Notes: generated by a model not told the origin, from the letters alone. DNA of 26,200 nucleotides from Chara braunii (GCA_003427395.1 BFEA01000322.1:1309966-1336165); one strand, 5' to 3'; shown: positions 1 through 9,411, numbered from the stretch's first letter. Program-made: numbers and translations.

Positions 1-34
1 CTTCAAGTGGGGCAGCGACATAGCTGCTTTGAGT
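1..34. repeat. Displaced copy of LTR sequence (assembly chimera)
   Basis: These 34 bases match 1802-1835 base for base, except that 1805 is an N where this copy has C. The match stops exactly where the adapter at 35-72 begins. The segment is therefore best read as the end of a mate-pair read from an LTR copy, fused to unrelated sequence through the adapter, and not as a biological repeat at this place. Confidence 0.85.
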
Positions 35-72
35 CTGTCTCTTATACACATCTAGATGTGTATAAGAGACAG
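35..72. other. Nextera mate-pair junction adapter (artefact)
   Basis: Positions 35-53 read CTGTCTCTTATACACATCT, the 19-bp Tn5 mosaic end used in Nextera libraries, and 54-72 are its exact reverse complement. Head-to-head mosaic ends with no spacer form the circularisation junction of Nextera mate-pair libraries. The 38-bp palindrome is a laboratory sequence left in the assembly. The open frames that cross it are meaningless. Confidence 0.96.
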
Positions 73-624
73 GTGTGTGTGTGTGTGCAACTCCTTAGCA
101 AACGAAATCTCTTGTCCACTAGCCCAACCAGGTTCATTCAAAAACATGGGGGCGAAGATATCGGGCCGAGAAAAGACCGCAACAATGATCGCAGTGGTGG
201 AGAGCACGACAGTTATTCATAACGAGCAGCTCCAAGAACGTGTGGACGAGGGACACGATGAAACAGATCTCGAGCACCTGGGCCGAGGTCGTGATGATGG
301 CCATGATCGAGACGATGGGCGACCACTTATGAGGATGAACATAACCAGCGGCTCCGCCCCACTACTCATCAACTGTGCAAAATAAGGACAAATCTCCCGC
401 TAGATCATGGGGAGATACGCGCACAAATATTGGTTTTCACGCCAGATACGTCCTGTCTCCCGACTGCCCCAGTGGTCGAGTGCATCCCCGTAACAATGCT
501 GATGGGGCGACCGCGGCAAGCAGCATGGGGACAAAGACCATGATTCAACAAAGGAGACGACCACAACGATGAACAACAACAGTGGCAGTTGTGAGCTTCT
601 TGCTACCCAAGTCCGACGAACAGT
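73..624. other. Unassigned sequence with weak minus-strand coding trace
   Basis: It begins with a GT run (73-88). On the minus strand there is a 56-codon frame at 304-134, open further upstream without an ATG, with a hydrophobic stretch and several Cys and His residues. Another minus frame around 500-300 is interrupted by stops. This could be decayed coding sequence continuing from the ORF at 625-855, but I recognise no domain. Because it adjoins the adapter, its link to the left side of the window is not trustworthy. Confidence 0.3.
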
Positions 625-855
625 TTACACATCAATATCACAGTGGACCTTCACCAGAGTTTCCTCTAGCCCCGCCCTGCTCAGGTATAGTTCACCATCT
701 TTCGGGTCCCAACGGGCATAATCACGCTCAAAGTTGTCAGAGCAGATCATGGCCGGTTGATGACGCACCCGTAGAGGGTCCCCGCTACTCAGGTTTCTTC
801 CGCCTCGTGGGTTAGGCACCCATCGGCTAGTATGCACGTTGACTCTTCGGGCCAT
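625..855 (-). CDS. Hypothetical protein, 76 aa, probably a repeat-derived fragment
   Basis: The frame opens with ATG at 855 and has an in-frame TGA four codons upstream boundary-wise, so no longer N-terminus is visible. The product is basic and polar at the N-terminus (RRVNVHTSRWVPNPRGGR) and later contains a DPKDGELYLSR segment. Composition looks like a genuine protein and not like a shadow of another frame, and no better frame exists on the other strand. There is no signal peptide, membrane segment or known motif. It ends 14 bp from the probable left end of the element 1 LTR, so the insertion may have separated it from its promoter or upstream exon. It could equally be a fragment of an older repeat. 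Function unknown. Confidence 0.3.
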   Translation of the reverse strand: MARRVNVHTSRWVPNPRGGRNLSSGDPLRVRHQPAMICSDNFERDYARWDPKDGELYLSRAGLEETLVKVHCDIDV

Positions 856-868
856 GCTTCACGACAGG

Positions 869-2231
869 TGTAATGACCCGTAAAAACACAGACTGAGAAC
901 ACTGCTGATTTCTGAAGTTTTGCTGATGGAATGGATGCCTTGCTGAGATTCCCTCATTCTTCTGTGTTTTCCAAGTCTGTCTGTGTGTGCGTGCTTGTGA
1001 CCTGCGTGCCGTCTGAGTGCTTGTCGGAATGAGTGTGTGTGTGTGACCCGCAAGGGTACTTGCTTGTTTGGCAGGCCCGTAGGGCCGGTACTTACCTGTG
1101 GCCGTGGCATTGAGGGTTGTAGCAGGGAAAAACACTCAAGTGGCGAAGCTAGCGGCCCTTGGGGTAGCGGAAAAACACTCAAGTAGGCTGGTAGGCCGAT
1201 ACTGCACCCCACTGCAGTTGGCATGAGGGGGTACTGGAGGCCGAGCAGAAAAAGACAAAGTTGACATTTTTAGAGTCCAGTAGTGGTAGGGTAGGTCTAG
1301 GCCGGTACCAGTCCAACCAGTCTGACTCTAGAGCCTGTACGGGTAATATCAGGGTCTACAATGATGTTTCCATCCGAAACGGAGGAGGTACTGGTTGCTT
1401 GGAGAGGCCGAGCGGCCTGGAAGTCACCGCCCAGGAGGCAAGTAGGCCGCTATATCAAGAGGCAGGGTGGAGAGCCCAGCCTCATTCTTCAGTATGCAAG
1501 TTTGGCGACACGCTGCTGGAGCGCTGGCTGGAGTAGCGTTGGGTACCTCAACGCTGCTGGGAGGAAGAAGCCGGGAGTTACCACCTTGGCTATGGTGGAG
1601 CTCTACCAGTAGGAGGAGGGAGAAGGGGACCAAGGGGGAGAGTGGCGAGGTACTTACTGGCTATGGTAGACACCATCTTCATCTCCTTGCGAGGTGCTGC
1701 ATCAGGAAGGCCCCAGTGGGGGTAGTGCCGCATCAAGGAAGCTCGGGACATAGTCAGGCATGGTGGCTGAGTGGGCAGCGGCATAGCTGCATGGTGATGA
1801 CCTTNAAGTGGGGCAGCGACATAGCTGCTTTGAGTTGTCCTTTGGACAGGAGGCTGAAGCCTCAGTAGTCCNCCATAGCCTCGGCCTGTATGTAGAGGAA
1901 GAAGAAGGGTTGCCATGGCTATGGTGGACCTCATTTTGTGCCTGCAGTAGAAGTGGGATTCGGACATTNATTCTGGTNCAGTCATTCAACATTATTATTG
2001 TTATTTCTTGTTTGAATAAGAGGGAGGAGATAAGGAGGAAGGGTTGGTTGGCGAAGAAGAAGAGCCTTGACATTGGTTTATGCTAGAGTACATCATCATC
2101 TTCTTCTTTCTCACTTCTTCTTCTTCTTCTTTCCCTCTCTTTCCTCTTCAAGTTCATTCATTTCTTTTGCAATTGGATGGCATTGTACTTTCAGATGAAT
2201 GTATACTTCGAAATTGGTCAGGATCGTAACA
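869..2231 (+). repeat. Probable 5' LTR of element 1
   Basis: The left end reads TGTAATGACCCG, a start common among plant gypsy LTRs, and the right end reads CGTAACA just before a primer binding site, so the segment has TG...CA termini and is 1363 bp long. The five bases before it are ACAGG, which is the target duplication predicted after the missing 3' LTR. The right end is well supported by the binding site; the left end is inferred from the terminal motif only. The LTR has Ns at 1805, 1872, 1969 and 1978. Short open frames inside it on both strands look like chance. Confidence 0.55.
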
Positions 2232-2232
2232 T

Positions 2233-2244
2233 TGGTATCGGAGC
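2233..2244 (+). other. Primer binding site, initiator-Met tRNA type
   Basis: TGGTATCGGAGC differs by one base from TGGTATCAGAGC, the site complementary to the 3' end of plant initiator tRNA-Met and the usual one for Ty3/gypsy and Ty1/copia elements. It lies one base after the LTR terminal CA. The match to the tRNA ends after about 12 bases. Confidence 0.7.
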
Positions 2245-3792
2245 GGATTCTACTTGCTGGCGAGAGTTGACTTTGCCGCCATAACCCTAACCCTAGGGCT
2301 AACCACTAAGGGTTAGGGCTGGAAGTTAGGGTTAAGTGGGGCAGCGTGGTAAAGGGAAGTTGCTCCCACCTGGCAGGGCCGTGTAGGGTCGACACTAGAC
2401 CCGACCAGGTTGCTTGAGTGCATGTTTGTGGTGGCGAGACACAAGGTGGGACTTCGTGATGCAATTTGAGAGAGGCGACAGTGAAGGGCACCTACAACTT
2501 GAATCTTGACTTCAAGGAAGACGAGGAATGACATTAGGGCTCTCCTCAAGTCAGGCGAGCTTGAGGGTGGCAGCCATATCTGCACCTACGAACTGCAAGT
2601 TGCTGCTTTGATCTTCAACATCGACGGGGGATCCGACTTTGTACTTTGGGGTAGATGTTGACCCTCCTACATGATAGGACACTAGTGTAGAGGATGCTAA
2701 TTGGGTCAGGAGGACTATATGAGAGGGGGGTGAGTTCCTTTCATCTCAAGAGCCCGACCACTCAGGTAAGTGTCGTGCCGCCAGGGTGCCCATGTGTGTG
2801 TGCATGAAATTGACTGCCTGTTGGGGTTCTCTGGGTTCTTCTTCCATCCTCTATAGTCTTGATTGTGTGTGAGGTGTGTGAACTGCCTACTTACCTGACG
2901 AGTGAATGGATGGAGTATCTTGCTTGCCATGTGATATCTCTCTACAGTGCTTTGTTTATTTCATTCTGAACGGCTGTAGTCTACAGGTTCTTTCTGGGGC
3001 AAAATTTCATTTTTTAATTTGGTAGGGACAGAGTAGGTCTTTGTGGAACTCTTGTTGGTTGGGACCTGGTTCTGACTCCACTGGGACCGTTTGGGACTCA
3101 GTGGGACAGGGCCCAAACAAGAAGGGCCCCTCAGGCCAAATCTTTTGACGTCAGTTACCTTGCTCTATTTGATTGGAACTCGGACTTTATGCTTTCGGAC
3201 CAGGACACTCGCTGCGGAGGGGATCTCTGTTGGGACGTTTTATCAGACTTTACTGCAGGATCCGTCGTCTGACTCGCACCTTGGACACCACTCAATTCTC
3301 TCTTGCATTTCGCTGTACATCTTGAATCTGATTTGTTGTGGTTTCACGGAGCTGAGGCCGACCAGGCTTGGGAGGACCCCATACGTAGTTAGTCCAGACT
3401 ATGTGGCTGGATCAGATCTCTCTGATCTTCTTTTTTTGTTTTGATGACTGCTCTCTAGTCCAAATGAATTGTCGCTCCGGCTAGTAGTTCTACCTTCTCT
3501 TCTGACCGATTTCAAGTTGTTTCTTTCATTGGGTTCATTAATGCCTGCGTCTACACTGTCGCAAACGAGAGAGAGAGAGAGAAGAGAGAAGCTTCTGAGT
3601 GTTGCTCTTGAGGGAGTGAGGAGAGGGAAGAGGAGTGTTCGTCCAAGATAAGTGAGGAAGTACGGACCCCTTTTGAGGGACTTATTGACTCCCTCGTCCT
3701 CCATCATAGCATCTGCATCAGATTGGAAGTTACAAATGGACGCTGCCCCTGAGGCAGAGAAAGCGCAGTACTGATTCTTCTATGAGAAAGCA
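2245..3792 (+). other. Leader of element 1, no supported gene
   Basis: About 1.5 kb between the primer binding site and the first gag frame. It contains a cluster of CCCTAA/TTAGGG-like hexamers in both orientations (about 2281-2334), a run of GGGAC-type words near 3060-3115 and a GA-rich microsatellite (about 3567-3592). Open frames of up to about 117 codons exist (for example 3091-3444), but none shows a domain, and the length is normal for an untranslated gypsy leader. Confidence 0.5.
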
Positions 3793-5326
3793 TTGAAGAG
3801 GGGGGAGGAAGAGAAAACGAAGGAGAGGGAGCAGAAGGTAAAGGCTCATGAAGCCATTTTCTGTACCTTGCCTGCCCTGACCGATGCGAAGGTGGAAGAG
3901 AAAACCGTTCCACTCCTCCGGGCTTTGGTGGACGTCCGGACTGTTGAGGACCACACTGGCCAACTCTCGCCAAAGTGTTCGACGAACTTAAGAAGTTGCG
4001 TGAGGATATGACCCTGATGGCACAGCAGCACCGTGACCAGCTGCAACAGTTTGCTAATGTGCAACTAACTCAAAACATCCTTCTGTCTACCTACCCTGCT
4101 TCTACTGCTGCGTGTAAGTTTGTTTTTGCCCCTCTAAATGTGTCTTCTTCTACTTCTTCTTCGTCTTTGAGTGTGGCTAACAACCAAACCGGATCTGCAG
4201 CAGGTCCAGACCCCGCTGCTGCTGCTGCTGCTGCAACGGCAAGTGGCAGTGCAGAAAATTATTGAACTGTTGCAGTCCCGAGTACGGACCAGACAATGGT
4301 TGGTCTTAGCGGCAGCTTTGCTTACATCAACAGGAAGGCAGCGCAGATTCCGTCCAAGTATGACGGAAAGAACGACATCGAGTCTTGGATCAGCTCCATG
4401 CGATCCTAGTTTGATGTGTTGGGGACCCCCCCGTCAACCCAGTCGTCTATCCTAGGGACTAATGTGGAGCCCGTCGTGAGGGGTTTCTTGGAAACCCAAG
4501 CTGTCCAATCAGGCGATAAGAGAATAGACCTGAACAAATGGTTGACGGCTACGCCTACCGCCACACTCGAGGATCTCTTGATCAAACAGTATGCTGATCC
4601 ACATACTGCAGCCAAAGCTAGACTTAAGCTTGACAAGCTCAAGCACAGCAAGTGGACTGACACCATGCATAGCCTGCAACAGTATGTTAGTAAACTATTT
4701 GCTACTCCGGCTTTGGAGATGACTGCGCAGTCTTGTTTGGATGTGATAAAAGGTACAGTCCCCTCTACTCTAAAGATCGCCTAGGGCTCAGACTTAGCAC
4801 ATATACAGATTGGCTTACCCTCATGCGGGATTTAGTCAAGCTGGAGGCACACGACCTCCCGGGTGGATCAAGTGGCAAAAAAAACACCAGCCGCAAACGG
4901 TTTCCAGGCAGCAACCGTTTTGCAGCACACGATCTGCTTGAGGCTGACGAGGAGACCCTCGTGGAGGAATTTTCTCTTGATGACGATCAAGAGTAAGACT
5001 GCGGGGCATCTTGCTCTTTGTCAGCCCATGAGTCTGAGTATGTGAACGACGATGAATCTATGAATGTCTTAAAAAAAACTGCCTTTAAAAGTAAGGGACC
5101 GAGGACCACAATGAAGAACAACACTAACACTATCCTTCTTCCCAAGGGAGCGAAGATTCTACCCAAACCAGAAGATCCTGCCACAAAACCATGGGTAGAT
5201 CTCCGGATCAATGAAAGTGAGTGGAAACACAAGGTGAAGAAAGGGGTTTGCCTGCATTGCACTAAACCGGGACATTTAGTCCAACATTGTTTCAGATTGC
5301 AGCAGGGAAACCAGCAACGGGGGTAG
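3793..5326 (+). pseudogene. gag of element 1 (capsid and nucleocapsid), broken
   Basis: Gag forms the particle that packages element RNA in the cytoplasm. The reading frame is scattered over several segments: a charged start (3793-4011), a coiled-coil-like stretch (from about 3975), a Ser- and Ala-rich linker including an Ala run (about 4216-4236), the capsid region (about 4266-4784) with the QYADPHTAAKARLKLDKL segment, and a nucleocapsid at 5018-5326. The nucleocapsid has a perfect CX2CX4HX4C zinc knuckle (Cys78, Cys81, His86, Cys91 of that frame). Visible damage includes frame changes near 3960, 4265 and 4784, a TAG at 4407-4409 and a TAA at 4994-4996, after each of which gag-like sequence continues. 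The frame also changes at the gag-protease junction near 5290-5326; whether that was once programmed cannot be told. Confidence 0.75.
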
Positions 5327-5790
5327 AGGCATCATCAACACACACTACAGATGGAGAGGTTGAACATGTAAGTGTAGATCCTTCTTTAGATTCTGATTCC
5401 ACTCAACAAACCTCTCCTGAGACCCCATCTGATGCTGATTCCAAGGCTGAGAAAATACAAATCCTATACAAGGAGCCTTGGGTAGGGTCGGAGGAAATTG
5501 ACTTTCATGCTCTGTTGATGCGCTGGGCTCATATCCGTGCGTTGGCTGATTGTGGTGCAACCGCCAACTACTTCTCACCGCACAGCATTCGTAAGGCACA
5601 CTTGGGGATGAAGCAAGTTACCTTGCAGAATCCTTGTTGGACCCAAGTGGGCAACCAAGAGCTTATCACATCTACGCATGCAGTCAAAGGAGTGCGCACT
5701 ACCTTTGACGTTGACCGCACGATCACGCATGAGTTGAACTTCTATGTCCTTGATCAGTGCCCCTTCGACGCGGTTATTGGCTTGGGCTAG
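5287..5790 (+). pseudogene. Aspartic protease domain of element 1
   Basis: Retroelement proteases cut Gag-Pol into mature proteins and act as dimers. The frame holds a polar, acidic linker (residues about 15-60), then the active-site motif ALADCGATANY, with Asp88 and a D-C-G-A-T variant of the usual D-S/T-G-A-T. Near the end a hydrophobic DAVIGLG segment matches the second conserved strand of retropepsins. TAG at 5788-5790 follows GLG, where the family normally has Trp (GLGWL); the same frame continues past it as 5791-6219. The catalytic Asp is intact, so damage here is by truncation and not by active-site loss. Confidence 0.75.
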
Positions 5791-6734
5791 TTGCAAGCCC
5801 AATGTGAAAGAACGACGTGGAAGGACTCACAATTCATGGTCAAAGATGCCATGGGAATCGAGCGTCCAGTCCTCTTGGATGAGTCGCGCGAGTCCCAAAT
5901 AACGTTTCTCAATGCAATGCAATTCTGCAAAAAATGGCACAGGCGCAAAGTTGATGAGCAAATGTATATAGCCTTTGTTAGGCCTGCTCATGTGCCTTCT
6001 ATTTTTGCTGTACATAATGATTATACTTTGCATGTTGTTTCTATTTCTAATGCAACTACTTCTACCTCTACTAAATCCAACTCTAGTCCAAATGACTCTA
6101 CTTCTAATCCGGTTGTGTTGGCTGCACCTATGACATCCGATATGCTTGCTCCTGAGAGTGATGATCCCCCTCCGGAAGTTCCGCTGGAAATTCGTAACCT
6201 TCTCAACCGATTTCCTTAAGTCTTGGCCGAACCGCATGGAGTTCCCGTGCGTCCGGTCCGACACAACATCGAGTTGATTGAAGGTAACACTCCTTGAAAA
6301 GGTTGTGTCTATCGAATGGGCTCAGGCGAATTGGAGGAGTTGCGAAGGCAGATTGATAATATGATTGGGAAGGGATGGATCAAACCAAGTGAGTCTGAGT
6401 TTGGTGCACCGGTTCTGTTTGTCCCCAAGAAAAAGCCAAACTGCGGATGTGTATTGATTACCGCGGATTGAATCGGATCACAAGAAAGAATGCATATCCT
6501 TTGCCACGTATCGATGATTTTCTTGATGTTGCAGGTGGGTGCAAAGTCTTCAGCAAGATCGATCTCAAGTCTGGCTACCACCAGATTGAAATCGACCCTG
6601 CAGACCAGCACAAAACCGCATTAAAAACTCGCGATGGGCTGTACGAGTTTACCGACATGCCCTTCGGCCTCACGAATGCGCCAACCACCTTTCAAAGTCT
6701 CATGGACAAAGTGTTCCACCATCAGATTAACCGG
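5791..6734 (+). pseudogene. Reverse transcriptase of element 1, cut by element 2
   Basis: After the protease the frame runs through a Ser/Thr-rich linker (about 6010-6120) into the RT connection region, with stops TAA at 6217-6219 and TGA at 6294-6296 and a small frame change near 6430. From 6447 the palm domain is clear: CIDYRGLNRITRKNAYPLPR, then FSKIDLKSGYHQ with the first catalytic Asp, then MPFGLTNAPTTFQ. The frame ends in HHQINR, with the Arg codon at 6732-6734, immediately followed by the LTR of element 2. The Y-x-D-D catalytic block, RNase H and integrase should resume right of the window. This RT is of the common plant gypsy type, unlike that of element 2. Confidence 0.85.
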
Positions 6735-7129
6735 TGTCGCACTTTTTCCAGTCGGGTCACTTCGGGCGACCGGAAAGCCAACAGGCTGTCACGCAGGATT
6801 TTGTATGTGATTGCAATAAATAAATAAATTAAAGAATGCAAATCCCTTCCTGTTGTGTGCGTCCGGCTTCGAGCGAGACCCTTCAATTACGGTCTTCGTT
6901 GGCCCCCAGTCTTAGGAATCTTTTATTTTGATTCGGATAAGCTGAACATCATGCAAATAAATAATCATAAAAATTATGGGGTGCTATGCATGCATCAATT
7001 ATGTTAATCTGATTTTGAGAACTGTGACAGAATCATCCAAGATGACATTCATTAAGCATAACTAAGCAAGAAGCAAGACTGACTGACTCTAGCAACGACA
7101 GAGGCAATTGAATGAGGGAAGAATGAGAA
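6735..7129 (-). repeat. Left (3') LTR of element 2, terminal part
   Basis: It starts TGTCGC and aligns without gaps to 25806-26200; by eye I count about 14 mismatches in 395 bp. In the element's own orientation this is the last part of the LTR, ending GCGACA. The other end of the LTR cannot be placed: the match is limited only by the window end on the right copy and by the N at 7130 here, so the true LTR probably extends beyond 7225. Confidence 0.85.
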
Positions 7130-7225
7130 NATCCAAGATGACATTCATTAAGCATAACTAAGCAAGAAGCAAGACTGACTGACTCTAGCAACGACAGAGG
7201 CAATTGAATGAGGGAAGAATGAGAA
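7035..7225. repeat. 95-bp exact duplication around an N (assembly artefact)
   Basis: 7035-7129 and 7131-7225 are identical 95-bp copies separated by the single N at 7130. The right LTR copy has only one copy up to the window end. An identical-length duplication around an N occurs at 12801-12991, which points to contig ends whose overlap was not merged. The open frame across it on the minus strand (7278-7033) is a consequence of this and not a gene. Confidence 0.85.
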
Positions 7226-7336
7226 CTCATAATAATCTCATAAAACACACATATGCGAGCATGGTCATCACCTCTCAAGAGTCCTCACTCATCCCTCCGG
7301 TCAATCTCCCTCAATCTCTCTTTTCACTGCTTATCT

Positions 7337-8218
7337 CTAGTGTTGTATCTCACGCCCGCGTACAATCTGAGATTGAGGCCTAGTGACAAAGAGCCACCTG
7401 AAGCCAGCAAGCTCTGAGCATGACCATCCAAGGTACATGACACGGAAGTTAACCATGGAGCAAAACTTTTCCCTTAATGTAGGCAGTTTGTCCACTGAAA
7501 AGACCCCTCGTCTGAGGTAGGGGTATTCGGTGGGCTCAGTCGGTGCCTCAATGTCGATCACTGCTGGAGAAATATACCTCTTCATCAAGCTGATCATATC
7601 AAGCCAGCTCGTGCCATTTGTGAGAAGGGAAGGAACAGGAGGTTTGGGATAGTCTGTATAAAGCTTTGTGCCAAAGCTGCAGATCAGCGTAGTGCAAACC
7701 TCATCGAGCTCCCTCTCCCTCTTCTCGAGGTACTTGGCGGCTGAGATCCAGACTGGATCGAAATGCTCATGAGTCTCCTCGCCCTTCTTCAGGTATGGCC
7801 TCAAGTCGTAGATAGTACCGTCAGCACAACTGGTCTGGACCACGAAGATCGACAGATCTCCTTGTCTGAAAACAATGGCATTAACATACTGATAACGGAA
7901 TGCCTCTTTGCATGAAATTCGCTTGAGGCTGGCCAGCACTGACTCACTGACCGGCGTACACTGAACTGTGCTCATGAGTACTCTTGCCAGCGCTAACTGA
8001 CCAGATGGTCCCGGAGAACTGATTACCGAACTGATTGCAGAAAACTGATTGCTGAAAACTGATTGCTGAAAACTGATTGCTGGAAACTGATTGCTAGAAA
8101 CTGACTGCTGGAAACTGAACGCTGAAAATTGATCACCGACCCGGTTGCTGGCCTGATTACTGGTCTGGTTGCCTGCCGCAGAACTGGCTACTGTTGAAAA
8201 TATTGGTTGCTGAGTCAA
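7337..8218 (-). CDS. Family A accessory ORF, longest copy (293 aa), function unknown
   Basis: This is the best-preserved member of a family also seen at 25117-25470, 24577-25052 and 24230-24640. Residues 17-66 are low-complexity, rich in Ser, Gln, Asn and Phe, written by a DNA minisatellite. Residues about 90-215 are the conserved part: a hydrophobic strand region, the motif TIYDLRPYLKKG (135-146), an acidic helix-like segment, a Pro-rich PKPPVP (191-196) and Trp205 followed by LDMIS. A second V..L..L......F.V.Y...G segment (about 242-264) may be a further copy of the fold. No signal peptide, membrane span or catalytic motif is evident. It sits about 0.6 kb inside the left end of element 2, possibly within the LTR, in the same orientation as gag-pol. 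I do not recognise the family. Confidence 0.6.
   Translation of the reverse strand: MTQQPIFSTVASSAAGNQTSNQASNRVGDQFSAFSFQQSVSSNQFPAISFQQSVFSNQFSAISSVISSPGPSGQLALARVLMSTVQCTPVSESVLASLKRISCKEAFRYQYVNAIVFRQGDLSIFVVQTSCADGTIYDLRPYLKKGEETHEHFDPVWISAAKYLEKRERELDEVCTTLICSFGTKLYTDYPKPPVPSLLTNGTSWLDMISLMKRYISPAVIDIEAPTEPTEYPYLRRGVFSVDKLPTLREKFCSMVNFRVMYLGWSCSELAGFRWLFVTRPQSQIVRGREIQH
8021..8134 (-). repeat. Coding minisatellite of the A-C-T-G-A/T-G-C-T-G-A-A type
   Basis: Tandem variants of a roughly 14-15 bp unit (AACTGATTGCTGAA and close relatives) fill this stretch. Read on the minus strand they encode the SNQF/ISFQQSV repeats in residues 29-66 of the ORF at 7337-8218. The number of units is about seven. 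Similar words occur at 17538-17616, outside any gene. Confidence 0.8.
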
Positions 8219-8381
8219 ATGCTGATTATTTTCTGAATTGCTGATTTGTCGGTGATTACCGTGTCATAACTGTCTGCCATTTACCCTCGTGTCTTGCAGG
8301 TTTGCAATACTTCTGGTAGCTACTAGTTCCCAACCTGATCCAATCTTCTCCTACTTATTTTCTGTCCGGTGCAGTTTCGTC

Positions 8382-8636
8382 TTACATGTATCTGCAAATG
8401 GTTCTCCATGCCTCCTCAACGGAACTCACGGATGAGATGGTTGAACACAGTTTTCCGCTCTTGTCATACAGGTAGTAGATATATTCAAGTTTTGTATGGT
8501 TTCTCACGAGTGTCAGCGCATGGTCCATCATGATGGTAGTCTGGTGATTATAGTCATCGGTTGTCGTCTCCCTCCAATTTCTTGCTATGACTTGATGCAA
8601 CGAACAAGTCACTCTAACTGTATCACTTTCCCCCAT
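8382..8636 (-). CDS. Family B small ORF (84 aa), function unknown
   Basis: Starts at ATG 8636 and ends at 8382. By eye it aligns over most of its length with the ORF at 9148-9411: both have V-x-V/I-x-C-x-L near the start, a charged middle, then EYIYYLYDKSGKLCSTISS against EYVIYFYSHDGRLHSTISS, followed by S-V/M-E-x-A. Such conservation of residues between diverged copies argues for past protein-level selection. No known domain or active-site motif is visible. It lies between two related ORFs in the same orientation and upstream of the family A ORF at 7337-8218. Cellular role unknown. Confidence 0.55.
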   Translation of the reverse strand: MGESDTVRVTCSLHQVIARNWRETTTDDYNHQTTIMMDHALTLVRNHTKLEYIYYLYDKSGKLCSTISSVSSVEEAWRTICRYM

Positions 8637-8799
8637 TTCTCCCCTGTGTTTTCCGCTGTTTGGTTACCAGTTACCTGCTGCTGCTGATATTGTCGTTCCG
8701 AAGTGTTGTTTCTAACTACTGACTGGTTGCTGGATGTCGATTAAATAGATGACTGACTAGTGATTAATATAATGATCAAGTAATGGCTGAGTGGCAGTT

Positions 8800-9012
8800 G
8801 AACACTTTTCTGAACACAGTCCAGAGCACTGCTCTGAATACAGCTTTGGGCACTGAATGTTGCTCTGAGTACTGTACAGAGTGTTATCTTGGGCACTGAA
8901 TACTGTTCTGAGTATTGTTCGGAGCACGGCCCAATACTGCTCTGAGTACTGTACAGAGTGCGGTTCCGAATACTGTCTGAACCCCTTTCGAATACTGTTC
9001 CAGATACTGTTC
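8800..9012. repeat. Degenerate minisatellite of CTGAGTACTGT-like words
   Basis: About 210 bp built from variants of a short unit of the form (T)CTGAATACTGTT/CTGAGTACTGTA. A 23-bp word is exactly repeated at 8861-8883 and 8938-8960. The minus-strand open frame through it (9017-8757) is Ser-, Gln- and Tyr-rich and follows the repeats, so I do not call it a gene. The unit resembles the CTGAA-type repeats at 8021-8134 and 17538-17616. Confidence 0.7.
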
Positions 9013-9147
9013 CTCAATGTTGTTTAAAAAAAAACTGTTCTCAAGTTGCTGTTTCTGAATAAATTAATTGTTGCTTGCAATTAAATGTTTGTTGATGTTT
9101 AAATACCATATAATGACTGATTAAGTACTAATCAGATGTTGTTGAGT

Positions 9148-9411
9148 TCATGCAAGTTTCACCAATGCCTGTTCCATGCTCTCTAACGAGGAGATGGTAC
9201 TATGCAATCTACCATCGTGACTGTAGAAATAAATTACATATTCGATGTATCTTTCTCCATTCACCATCCGGACTGCATGTTCACGTTGGGTTTCCCTAAA
9301 AGACTCCATAGTCCGGTACGCCTCTTCCTCCCANCCTTCTCCCTTATCTCTATTCAACCTGCACTTTACAATCAGAACCTCCCCTTCTTTCATGATCCCT
9401 TGTTGTTGCAC
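9148..9411 (-). CDS. Family B small ORF (87 aa), function unknown
   Basis: A paralogue of 8382-8636 about 0.5 kb upstream of it in the same orientation. It begins MQQQGIMKEGEVLIVKCRL, has a charged and probably helical middle (residues about 20-50, including one unknown residue from the N at 9334), then IEYVIYFYSHDGRLHSTISS and ends in a short helix-like tail. The middle, RLNRDKGE followed by R....AVRMV, also recalls the ORFs at 23782-24066 and 23554-23772 near the 5' end of element 2. No catalytic motif, zinc ligand set or membrane segment is present. Function unknown. Confidence 0.55.
   Translation of the reverse strand: MQQQGIMKEGEVLIVKCRLNRDKGEXWEEEAYRTMESFRETQREHAVRMVNGERYIEYVIYFYSHDGRLHSTISSLESMEQALVKLA

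Larger units (their letters stand above)
869..6734 (+). mobile_element. Element 1: decayed Ty3/gypsy LTR retrotransposon, 5' part
   Basis: The parts are in the standard order on the plus strand: probable 5' LTR (869-2231), initiator-Met-like primer binding site (2233), leader, gag with a zinc knuckle, aspartic protease and the first half of reverse transcriptase. The RT carries the FSKIDLKSGYHQ and MPFGLTNAP blocks of the mainstream plant Ty3/gypsy type. RNase H, integrase and the 3' LTR are absent because element 2 begins at 6735, in the middle of the RT. They should lie to the right of the window. At least five stop codons and several frameshifts show the copy is dead. Confidence 0.8.

Noticed and set aside
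7-385. Plus-strand open frames crossing 35-72
   Set aside because: They run through the synthetic adapter and a GT repeat.
1424-2086. Several overlapping frames on both strands inside the element 1 LTR
   Set aside because: No domains, several Ns, and frames overlap in all phases; chance openness in GC-rich DNA is enough.
3091-3444. 117-codon plus frame in the leader of element 1
   Set aside because: No recognisable domain; composition follows repeated GGGAC-type words and T-rich DNA.
7033-7278. Minus-strand frame with an internal duplicated peptide
   Set aside because: The peptide repeat comes from the 95-bp artefact duplication around the N at 7130.
8757-9017. Minus-strand 86-codon frame rich in Ser, Tyr and Gln
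   Set aside because: It coincides with the minisatellite at 8800-9012, and no related copy is seen.
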